A stretch of 64,000 nucleotides of DNA. It comes from Paenibacillus zeisoli. Lineage in GTDB: Bacteria; Bacillota; Bacilli; Paenibacillales; Paenibacillaceae. This document shows positions 1 through 6,078 of the stretch, piece by piece (positions within the stretch are counted from its first letter, which is position 1; every line of letters starts with the position of its first letter). The stretch is from NCBI RefSeq assembly GCF_003994465.1, contig NZ_RZNX01000001.1, positions 434,001 through 498,000 on the forward strand. The letters are read 5' to 3'. A model generated the notes under the pieces. That model was not told the DNA's origin. It did no database searches and worked only from the letters and a program-made list of their open reading frames with translations. Made by a program: the position numbers and the translations under genes.

Positions 1-43
1 GAACAACCAAATGACGAATATCATGAGAGAGGTGTCTATTTAA
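1..43 (+). CDS. 3' end of an unidentified upstream gene (partial)
   Basis: A reading frame that enters from the left edge ends at a TAA at 41-43, one base before the ATG of the next gene. Only about 13 codons are visible (ending ...NIMREVSI), too few to identify a family. The tight spacing suggests translational coupling with the SRPBCC gene; in many Bacillales an ArsR regulator precedes such genes, but nothing here proves that. Confidence 0.3.
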   Translation, partial: NNQMTNIMREVSI

Positions 44-44
44 A

Positions 45-470
45 ATGGAAACGAATCACCCGACGAAAGTAACCGTGCAAGCTGTTATTCAATCCCCTGT
101 CGAGAAGGTATGGCGCTATTGGACCGAGCCGGATCACATCACGAAGTGGAATCAAGCATCCGAGGACTGGCATGCGCCGAGAGCCGAGAACGATCTACGG
201 GTCGGCGGCAAGTTTCAGACACGTATGGAAGCGAAGGATGGCAGCATGGGCTTTGATTTTGGCGGCGTCTACGATGTCGTGAAACATCATGAGGCGATCG
301 GCTACACCATGGAAGACGGAAGAAGAGTGGATATTTCTTTCATCGATCTAGGGAATGAGACGAAGGTCATTGAAACGTTCGACGCGGAAAGCTCAAATCC
401 CGTCGAGTTCCAGCAAGCAGGCTGGCAAGCCATCATGGACAATTTCAAATCCTATACCGAACAAAACTAA
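45..470 (+). CDS. SRPBCC / AHSA1-type domain protein
   Basis: A 141-residue single-domain protein of the START-like SRPBCC superfamily, AHSA1 (YndB-like) branch. Family hallmarks are visible: an N-terminal strand followed by SPVEKVWRYWTEPDHITKW (residues about 17-35), a central GGKFQTRMEAKDGS stretch, and a C-terminal helix GWQAIMDNFKSYTEQ. Members form a hydrophobic cavity and bind small lipophilic ligands; no enzymatic activity can be inferred. Length is normal for the family. It starts at an ATG ten bases after a GAGGTG ribosome site and ends just before a strong terminator, so it is probably the last gene of a unit entering from the left edge. Function unknown beyond ligand binding. Confidence 0.85.
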   Translation: METNHPTKVTVQAVIQSPVEKVWRYWTEPDHITKWNQASEDWHAPRAENDLRVGGKFQTRMEAKDGSMGFDFGGVYDVVKHHEAIGYTMEDGRRVDISFIDLGNETKVIETFDAESSNPVEFQQAGWQAIMDNFKSYTEQN

Positions 471-483
471 TCATAGCGAAGAA

Positions 484-517
484 GACGCCGGGGAAGATGC
501 CCGGCGTCTATCTTTTT
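484..517 (+). terminator. Rho-independent terminator
   Basis: Perfect 9-bp GC-rich stem (GACGCCGGG at 484-492, CCCGGCGTC at 500-508) with a 7-nt loop, followed by TATCTTTTT. It ends the SRPBCC transcript and lies just before the convergent VOC gene. Confidence 0.9.
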
Positions 518-549
518 GATCCCTAGTACGAATGTGCTCTCCGTTAGCG

Positions 550-966
550 TTAACCTTGTGTTGCATCCATGTTCATGTAATTAATAGCCCACAGATGGCC
601 GTCCAGGTCCACAAAGCCCCAATGATACATGGAACCATGATCTTCAGGTTCAGCATGCAATTTCCCGCCCAAAGAGACCGCGGTATTCACGATTTCATCA
701 ACCTTTTCCCTGCTCTCAAAGGCCAATGCGATCGTCATCTGAGCATACTTGCTCGTATCGACGGACTCCCTCTCCGTGAGCGTATTAAAGAATGCATGAT
801 TGATCAGCATGACCTGCAGGTTGTCGCCGATTACAATAGCTACCGTATTCTCACTGTCAGGGAATTGTGGGTTGAGTTCGAATCCGAGTCCGGTGAAGAA
901 CGCTTTCGATTGTTCTACGTTTTTTACAGGAAGGTTTAAACTTGTGAATGTGGACGTTAATGCCAT
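550..966 (-). CDS. VOC (glyoxalase/bleomycin resistance) family protein
   Basis: A 138-residue single VOC-fold protein. The N-terminal beta-alpha module (FTSLNLPVKNVEQSKAFF...LGFELNPQFPD) and the C-terminal module (GSMYHWGFVDLDGHLWAINY) match the PhnB/YaeR-like glyoxalase group. Metal-ligand positions look only partly conserved, so substrate and metal are unknown; such proteins handle reactive aldehydes, fosfomycin-type drugs or other electrophiles. The start is the ATG at 966, eight bases after GAGGTG; a TTG two codons upstream is too close to that site to be used. Single gene, convergent with the SRPBCC gene. Confidence 0.85.
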   Translation of the reverse strand: MALTSTFTSLNLPVKNVEQSKAFFTGLGFELNPQFPDSENTVAIVIGDNLQVMLINHAFFNTLTERESVDTSKYAQMTIALAFESREKVDEIVNTAVSLGGKLHAEPEDHGSMYHWGFVDLDGHLWAINYMNMDATQG

Positions 967-1324
967 CTTCAAAACACCTCTTCGTCAAATTAGTTTGTGT
1001 TCATTATGCCTTCTTTTATATAGACGACAGCCAATCCGGAAATTCATCGGTCTTATGGATTCGGAAGCGTAAATTTTGAAAAGTAACTTGATATTGAGTT
1101 TGGATTTCGGAAACTATGAAAATTAAATGTTGGGTTGGGACACAATATATATCGATGCACGATGATAAATTACTTCTTGCTTTAACAAGACCGATTTGTG
1201 TAAAGATGAACGGCATTCGGTAGCTGTAGCTTGGTGCTACTACCCAAAAAGAGCGATGTTGCGAGAAGCCAGCGTGCGGTTAATGGTGGCATAGATGATT
1301 TTTCGTCCGTATGAGAAGGTTGAG
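967..1324. other. Intergenic region without a convincing gene
   Basis: About 360 bases between the VOC start and the end of the lactonase-like gene. A minus-strand reading frame of 66 codons (1016-1216) has no recognisable domain and no ribosome site, so I do not call it. The region must hold the VOC promoter, but I see no clear -35/-10 pair. Confidence 0.5.
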
Positions 1325-2173
1325 TTATTCATAATATCCTTCAGTAGATTTTCTCAAAGTTTTGAATTGATCCGTATCATGCCCGAACCACACTTGGGAA
1401 TTCGTGCGGGCAGCCAAAGTGCGAATTTTCTCTACTGTGTTTCGATAGCCGATCAAATCATAAATAATACCAGGCGGCTTGACCGGAGGACCAAAACTTT
1501 CCGCGGTGTATATGGCATCGGAAGCTAAAATAATTCCACCGGTTTCTGGCATTTCGATCTGGAGACCTAACATTCCCCAAGCATGACCGCTTCCGAAATT
1601 CAAGATTTTGATACCATCCACCAGATCCAAATTGTCTTCTCCCGGTTTGATCGTTTTCCATTGCAGCTGGTTTTTGATCCATGCATCAATATCAGCCCAT
1701 ACATAGGCTCCTTCTTTTTCATTGCGGGCGTAGGTCTGCAGTGCTCCATTAAACTCATTCTCATGGACGATAATGGTCGCGTTCGTGAACAATTCGAGGC
1801 ATCCTGCATGGTCTAGATGCAAGTGGGAGGCAACAACATACTTGATTTCCTCGGGTCTAACCTTAAGCTGCTCCAATCGGTTATGCAGGTAACATTCCTC
1901 GCTTGCCACCCATGGAGACGACAGTTGGGTCGATTGTGCCCAGCGCCCTTGAACGCCCATTGAGTTTGGGTTGCAGGCTGTATCAAACAAGATTTTCCCC
2001 TCAGGATGATCAATCAATACCGTATAAATTGGAAACTCCACAAATTGTGTCTGGGCATTCGGGTTATTAATTGTTGCTGGATTATGCATGGAGATGATCC
2101 AATTTTTATCCATGCTCATTCGACCGTTATCCAATACATATAGCTTGGGATGCATTTTTATAATATTTGTCAT
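1325..2173 (-). CDS. N-acyl homoserine lactonase family metallo-beta-lactamase-fold hydrolase
   Basis: A 282-residue metallo-beta-lactamase-fold protein of the AHL-lactonase (AiiA/AttM-like) branch. The dinuclear-metal motif SHLHLDHAG lies at about residues 114-122, followed by downstream His and Asp ligands (GSGHAWGMLG, ILASDA) and a terminal WFGHDTDQF. The N-terminal IDHPEGKILFDTACNPN segment is typical of lactonases that open the ring of quorum-sensing acyl-homoserine lactones. A Gram-positive host would use it to quench signals of neighbours, but other lactones are possible substrates. The ATG is preceded by a weak GGTAGGT site. It is divergent from an HxlR regulator 231 bp away, which probably controls it. 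Confidence 0.8.
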   Translation of the reverse strand: MTNIIKMHPKLYVLDNGRMSMDKNWIISMHNPATINNPNAQTQFVEFPIYTVLIDHPEGKILFDTACNPNSMGVQGRWAQSTQLSSPWVASEECYLHNRLEQLKVRPEEIKYVVASHLHLDHAGCLELFTNATIIVHENEFNGALQTYARNEKEGAYVWADIDAWIKNQLQWKTIKPGEDNLDLVDGIKILNFGSGHAWGMLGLQIEMPETGGIILASDAIYTAESFGPPVKPPGIIYDLIGYRNTVEKIRTLAARTNSQVWFGHDTDQFKTLRKSTEGYYE

Positions 2174-2307
2174 GTTTTTTACCTACCCATCGTAGTAATC
2201 CAGTGCAAGGTAACCCTTTTCGGGAGCGCATTTTCTTGCTCTTGGAAGACTCGGATTCGCCCTTAAGAGGTTTCTTTGCTATGGCAGATTAAGCTTAAGC
2301 TGCTCAG

Positions 2308-2328
2308 TACTGGTATAGACATACAGTA
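2308..2328. promoter_or_regulatory. Candidate HxlR operator palindrome
   Basis: A 21-bp inverted repeat, TACTG...CAGTA with an inner GTAT-AGAC-ATAC, lies between the divergent lactonase-like and HxlR genes. HxlR/YodB-type repressors bind dyads of this TACTnnn...nnAGTA style. Placement and symmetry support the call; binding is inferred. Confidence 0.45.
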
Positions 2329-2404
2329 ATACAAAAAATAGAATGATATAAGTAGGCACTTTAAAGTGTCCTGGAAACTTCATAGTGCATAGGAGGGGAA
2401 TTGT

Positions 2405-2815
2405 TTGGCGCATTCATCTACAACTAAACAATCTGATATTTCGTTATCCAATTGCGGCTATAGCAAAGTTCTTGACATTATCTCTAACAAGTGGTCAGCA
2501 CTTGTTATATATGCCATGGAAGACGGTAAAATCAGATATGGAGAAATGCTTCGGAGGGTTGCGGGGGTTTCTAAAAAAATGCTTACCCAGACGGTACGCA
2601 AGCTAGAACGTGATGGAGTGGTTCAACGACATATTACTCCTACTGTACCTCTAAGTGTCGAGTATTCACTAACAATATTAGGGGAAACATTGCTTCAGCC
2701 GATGAAAGAGTTAAGGCAGTGGGGAAGAGAAAATTACACTCAAGTTGTAGAGGCGCGAGTTAAGTATGACTCTGCTTATACTCCTGGTTCACATGAAACC
2801 GGCAGCATAAATTGA
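2405..2815 (+). CDS. HxlR family winged-helix transcriptional regulator
   Basis: A 136-residue HxlR-family DNA-binding protein. It carries the family order: a conserved Cys near residue 17 (SNCGYSKVLDIISNKW), a recognition region RVAGVSKKMLTQTVRKLERDG, the wing with P.VEYSLTILG and a C-terminal dimerisation helix. HxlR regulators sense electrophiles or oxidants through the N-terminal Cys, or sense small ligands. The start is a TTG six bases after AGGAGGGG. It is divergent from the lactonase-like gene with a candidate palindromic operator between them, so it probably regulates that gene and itself. Confidence 0.88.
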   Translation: MAHSSTTKQSDISLSNCGYSKVLDIISNKWSALVIYAMEDGKIRYGEMLRRVAGVSKKMLTQTVRKLERDGVVQRHITPTVPLSVEYSLTILGETLLQPMKELRQWGRENYTQVVEARVKYDSAYTPGSHETGSIN

Positions 2816-3000
2816 TGAACTTTAGGGTACATGAAATATCACGTCGATCCGAAATACCTGGGTTTAATGTTAATTTTCCAGCGGATCTTAGAACGAATGA
2901 GTTAACTTCATTTTATGATGAATTAGTTCATATGTATGGAAAGATGTCAGGCTCTGCGTCATTAGTTGGACTAGAAAGCAATGTGGATATACGTGTATAA
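2812..3000 (+). CDS. Small unidentified protein, possibly a truncated WapI/DUF6228-like immunity protein
   Basis: A 61-62-codon frame whose ATG (2815) overlaps the stop of the HxlR gene. The segment ELTSFYDELVHMYGKMSGSA followed by SLVGLE resembles the middle of WapI/DUF6228-type small immunity proteins, in which an alpha-helix is followed by G-A-L-E strands. After the stop the three frames continue with coding-looking but interrupted sequence (3001-3181). The frame is therefore more likely a broken remnant than a complete gene. The family assignment is tentative. Confidence 0.35.
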   Translation: MMNFRVHEISRRSEIPGFNVNFPADLRTNELTSFYDELVHMYGKMSGSASLVGLESNVDIRV

Positions 3001-3181
3001 ATGGATAAGTCAAGAAACTTGACTGAAAAACTTGACTTACATTCCCTAGCGGAGATGGTGCAACATTAGAATTAACCCAGTCTCATTTAAACAAGATGGA
3101 ATAACAAGATATGATTGGAGTTTTTATAAATACCCTGCCCAGATTGAATACTTAAGCTATGAAGACGACGAAGGATGGACA

Positions 3182-3457
3182 ATGAAATCGATTGTGAATG
3201 ATAAAGATGAGATAGATTTTATATTTCAACAGATGAAAAAATATAAAGAAGACATTCGCTCTCATTCAGAGTTTGACATTCGTAAAGACAGAGGTAAGAA
3301 AAAATCAGTCGTTATTAGACGTCTGGATGGTACGGGAACGATCATGTTCCAGTTTAGTTATTACGAAAATGGTAAATTCGCTGATTTAGGAAATGGTGTT
3401 GAATTTGTTCGATTATCTGATCACTTAGTTGAACTTTTACATGAAAGAATCCACTGA
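3182..3457 (+). CDS. Hypothetical protein, probably 5'-truncated
   Basis: A 91-residue frame (KDEIDFIFQQMKKYKEDIRS at the start, LGNGVEFVRLSDHLVELLHE at the end) with no domain I recognise. The same frame stays open upstream to about 3070 (reading ...DWSFYKYPAQIEYLSYEDDE before this ATG), and there is no ribosome site at the ATG. The gene therefore appears to have lost its real 5' end. It lies in a stretch of decayed genes between the HxlR gene and a terminator. Confidence 0.4.
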   Translation: MKSIVNDKDEIDFIFQQMKKYKEDIRSHSEFDIRKDRGKKKSVVIRRLDGTGTIMFQFSYYENGKFADLGNGVEFVRLSDHLVELLHERIH

Positions 3458-3566
3458 AGGCGGGGGGAATCGTTCTATGCTGTTCCGCGATCCCGATGGC
3501 AACTTTCTTAACATCAGTGAGCCAGTGACTGAGGATGCAATTAAACGGATTAGAGGTAGACCTTAA
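3441..3566 (+). pseudogene. C-terminal remnant of a VOC/glyoxalase gene
   Basis: A 41-codon frame reading GGNRSMLFRDPDGNFLNI followed by SEPVTEDAIKR. This is the typical last beta-strand and tail of glyoxalase-fold proteins, where DPDGN carries a metal-ligand region. The N-terminal two thirds are absent and the fragment overlaps the preceding hypothetical frame. It is a deletion remnant, not a gene. Confidence 0.7.
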
Positions 3567-3623
3567 CGAGTAGTAAAGCGAATTATAAGTCATCCCGGGC
3601 GGGAAATGTTAGCTCAATACAAT

Positions 3624-3668
3624 AGCGACAGTCAATTTTGTCGTCCTTGGCTGTCGCTGTTTCTTTTT
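3624..3668 (+). terminator. Rho-independent terminator
   Basis: Stem AGCGACAG (3624-3631) with CTGTCGCT (3651-3658) and a GTTTCTTTTT tail. The loop is 19 nt, so the hairpin may contain inner pairing (GACA...TGTC). It closes the decayed + strand stretch before the convergent NmrA gene. Confidence 0.65.
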
Positions 3669-3696
3669 CAAATTTAGTCTAAAACATACCCAGCTT

Positions 3697-4578
3697 TCAA
3701 TCTTCAACTTTAGAAAACTGAGATTTAAAGAATTCCTTAAATGTCATAGGTTTTCGGCCAATCAGACGTTCAAGATCCCCGGATGTCTCCGAAAATTCTC
3801 CAGTGTTGACTCCTCGCACCCAGCCTAATAAGAAATCAGTCATGAATACAGGCAAGCCATTCGCTACCATAGAGTCTATATACTCTTTTTCGCTAACTGC
3901 CTCATAAGGGATATTCATCTCACTAATCTCCGAGAGGGCTTCAGCGATGTCTGCAAAAGAGCTTCCCTCGCTGCCACTTAGAGTGTATGACTTATTTTCG
4001 TGCCCGTGTTGAGTGAGAACGGCTACGTTAGCTGCCGCTAAATCATCCAGAGATGCAGCGGCAACTTTGCCGGAACCTTCTGGTACTCGCACGCCGGATT
4101 TAAGCGCATCTCCGAAATACATATGCATGACTTCAAGATACGGTGGATTCCGCAGAATGGTATAAGCTAGTCCGGATGCTTTAAGCGTTTGTTCAGCAAA
4201 TAAGTCTGACATCGACACTTCGGGCACAATAAGATTTGAATTTTCTCTTCGTATGATCGACGTGAAGATCACTTGTTTAACCCCAGCCTGCTTTGCAGCT
4301 GCAATGACATTGAAATGTTGCGTATTACGGTCGGTAAATGCTTGCGCGGAGATAAGCATGACTTTGTCAACACCATTAAAAGCTCGCAAAAGGGAGTTAT
4401 AATCAAAATAGTCGCCCTGATGGGCCTCTACACCTTCTTTAACAAATCTTTCGATTTTTTCGGATTGCGGATCACGTACCAATACAGCGACCTGATTTGC
4501 AGGAATCTTTTTAAGAAGAAGGTTTAGTGTCCTGCTGCCAAGATTACCCGTTGCTCCAGTAATAAGTATTTTACCCAT
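3697..4578 (-). CDS. NmrA/QorB-like NAD(P)-binding SDR family oxidoreductase
   Basis: A 293-residue atypical short-chain dehydrogenase of the NmrA group. The N-terminal Rossmann motif ILITGATGNLG is at residues 4-14, VLVRDP follows beta-2, and the LRNPPYLEV substrate loop and SFADIAEAL region resemble QorB (NAD(P)H:quinone oxidoreductase 2). Such proteins reduce quinones or act as redox sensors. The start is the ATG at 4578, eight bases after AAAGGGG; an upstream TTG at 4620 lacks a site. It follows, on the same strand, a broken reductase gene and an HxlR regulator, a usual context for quinone-responsive genes. Confidence 0.82.
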   Translation of the reverse strand: MGKILITGATGNLGSRTLNLLLKKIPANQVAVLVRDPQSEKIERFVKEGVEAHQGDYFDYNSLLRAFNGVDKVMLISAQAFTDRNTQHFNVIAAAKQAGVKQVIFTSIIRRENSNLIVPEVSMSDLFAEQTLKASGLAYTILRNPPYLEVMHMYFGDALKSGVRVPEGSGKVAAASLDDLAAANVAVLTQHGHENKSYTLSGSEGSSFADIAEALSEISEMNIPYEAVSEKEYIDSMVANGLPVFMTDFLLGWVRGVNTGEFSETSGDLERLIGRKPMTFKEFFKSQFSKVED

Positions 4579-4635
4579 ATTAGTAACCCCTTTGAACTTG
4601 TATTGATAAACCAGTTGCAATATAGAATAACGTTA

Positions 4636-5045
4636 TCAAACAGTGTATTGATCCAGCAGATTTAAATTCAATCCGGCGAGTGGTCCTCCCATTTGTTGCA
4701 GAAGACCGCCCTGGCTCAAGGATCCAAGATCAATACAGGCAAAGCCAATCTTGTCCCAAATTTCTTTCAAGACTTGTTTTACCTGGATGTCGTCACCGGA
4801 CATGAACAGGACAGTCTTCGGCTTCTCTTCCGTGTAATCTTAATCCATTCCATCGGAACACTATTAAAAGCTTTAATTACATGAGCACCCGGAGCATATT
4901 GGGCTATGATTTCACTTGAATTCTTTCCTGACCATTCACCAAGTAGAGGTTCCGTATTTTCAAAACGGTTGGTAGCATCAATAAGAACGCGGCCTGTCCA
5001 GTCAGGAACCATTGACAAAGCAGCAGGCATTTGCGCCCACGTCAC
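4636..5045 (-). pseudogene. Broken NADPH-dependent F420-reductase-like (NAD(P)-binding) gene
   Basis: The readable frame carries VPDWTGRVLIDATNRFE and HVIKAFNSVPME, hallmarks of the NpdG/F420-reductase-like NAD(P)-binding family. A single missing base near 4838-4843 shifts the frame. The next frame continues DYTEEKPKTVLFMSGDDIQ and ends GGPLAGLNLNLLDQYTV with a stop at 4636-4638. The N-terminal dinucleotide-binding GIIGAGNVG segment is absent upstream of 5045. The gene therefore has both a 5' deletion and a frameshift. It lies between an HxlR gene and an NmrA gene on the same strand. Confidence 0.8.
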
Positions 5046-5111
5046 GCATAATATCTTTGATTTTCTTCATGGCCACAAGTCTTATTATGTTCCATCTATA
5101 ACTTTTAAAAT

Positions 5112-5139
5112 AGTACGTACTTTTGGGTTACATAGTAAC
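5112..5139. promoter_or_regulatory. Candidate HxlR operators (two palindromes)
   Basis: AGTACGTACT (5112-5121) and GTTAC-ATA-GTAAC (5127-5139) lie side by side just upstream of the broken reductase and 50 bp downstream of the HxlR gene. Dyads of this type are the usual targets of HxlR-family repressors. Inference from symmetry and position only. Confidence 0.45.
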
Positions 5140-5192
5140 TAAAATGTGATAATTGTGATGAAGTGCAGAATAAATGGGTCAATGAAAGTACT

Positions 5193-5561
5193 CTATTCTA
5201 CATTTAATCTCCGATATTCATCCTTGCTCAAGTTCTTCTCTGCATAATTTTGGCCCCAATCACAAAGAGCTCGCAAAGTGGGTTCAAGTGACATACCCAT
5301 TTCTGATATTGAATATTCCACTTTTGGTGGTACCTGATTGTACATTTTTCTTATAATCAAATTAGCACTCTCCAATTCCCGTAACGACTGGACTAACATT
5401 TTCTGAGATATTGTGGGTATGAGCCTTTTCAATTCACCGGTCCGTTTAGGACCTTTTATTAAATAATACAGAATAAGAGGCCTCCACTTCCCGCCAATGA
5501 CATTTAAAGTGATTTCCAGATCACAATAAAAAGTTTTCAATAAAAAAACACTACCCTTCAT
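5193..5561 (-). CDS. HxlR family winged-helix transcriptional regulator
   Basis: A 122-residue HxlR protein: Cys at about residue 13 (KTFYCDLEITLNVIGGKW), GGKWRPLILYYL, recognition helix region TISQKMLVQSLRELE, then PPKVEYSISEMG and a C-terminal helix. It probably represses the downstream reductase genes on the same strand (a broken F420-reductase-like gene and the NmrA gene) through the palindromes between them, and responds to quinones or electrophiles like its relatives YodB/QorR. The ribosome site is weak (GGAAATTAA right before the ATG). Confidence 0.88.
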   Translation of the reverse strand: MKGSVFLLKTFYCDLEITLNVIGGKWRPLILYYLIKGPKRTGELKRLIPTISQKMLVQSLRELESANLIIRKMYNQVPPKVEYSISEMGMSLEPTLRALCDWGQNYAEKNLSKDEYRRLNVE

Positions 5562-5606
5562 TTAATTTCCATTAATATAATACATGATAAATCTATTACT
5601 TGTTGA

Positions 5607-5650
5607 TCTAAGGGAAACGATAGTTGAATAAAGGAAGTTAACGAGGCTGC
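5607..5650 (+). repeat. TAACGGG-type inverted repeat, copy 1 (degenerate)
   Basis: Reads CTAAGGGAAACGATAGTTGA, then ATAAAGGAAGTTAACGAGGC and TGC. It closely matches the copy at 20112-20157 (AATAAAGGAAACTGACGAGG), including the sequence that leads into that copy's hairpin. Here the second arm of the hairpin is lost. Confidence 0.7.
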
Positions 5651-5837
5651 TGTCGTAGGACAAGAACATGAGCCTTTAGATACGTATCCTACAACTGTAT
5701 ATCTTGGAGTCATAGAACGGTACCGAGTAAAATTTGAGAATAATTAAGAAGAGGATAGAGGGGGATTATCGTACCAAAGAATCTTCCAAGTGAAGGAATT
5801 CATTGAACGAGCACAACAAGATGCTGAATCAATCAAA

Positions 5838-5869
5838 GGAGCTTCTAACTAGCAGAAGCTCCTTTTTTT
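5838..5869 (+). terminator. Rho-independent terminator
   Basis: Perfect 9-bp stem GGAGCTTCT (5838-5846) with AGAAGCTCC (5854-5862), a 7-nt loop and seven T. The upstream gene it served is no longer recognisable. Confidence 0.88.
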
Positions 5870-5942
5870 CATGCCAAGCCAGAAGAGAGACACCAGGTTA
5901 CCAAAAGATGAATCATTCAGTTAAAAATTAAAGTAATGAGGT

Positions 5943-5971
5943 TTGCTTCTATAACCTTCTTTTCTTATGAT
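5943..5971 (+). promoter_or_regulatory. Candidate sigma-A promoter of the nirBD operon
   Basis: TTGCTT (5943-5948), a 17-bp spacer and TATGAT (5966-5971), about 110 bp before the nirB start. I did not find a convincing TnrA or Fnr palindrome nearby. Confidence 0.45.
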
Positions 5972-6078
5972 GGAAATAGAGAAAATCTGCTAAAAATGGT
6001 TCGGTTGTACGTGTGATGTTTAGTAGGTTACAAGTTCTCTTATGCATGGATTCGTATATCTATTTAGGAGGTTTCTGC

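Larger units (their letters stand above)
5562..6078. other. Intergenic region with TAACGGG-type repeat, gene remnants and nirB promoter
   Basis: Contains a copy of the accessory-region repeat (CTAAGGGAAACGATAGTTGA at 5608). Short coding-looking relics follow, one of them reading EPLDTYPTTVYLGVIERYRV before a stop near 5747. A terminator lies at 5838-5869 and the candidate nirB promoter at 5943-5971. No intact gene. Confidence 0.6.

Noticed and set aside
532-939. A 135-codon + strand frame opposite the VOC gene
   Set aside because: It is the antisense shadow of a well-supported VOC gene, with no domain and no ribosome site.
1016-1216. A 66-codon minus-strand frame between the VOC and lactonase-like genes
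   Set aside because: No ribosome site, no recognisable sequence and no conserved neighbour relation; treated as chance.
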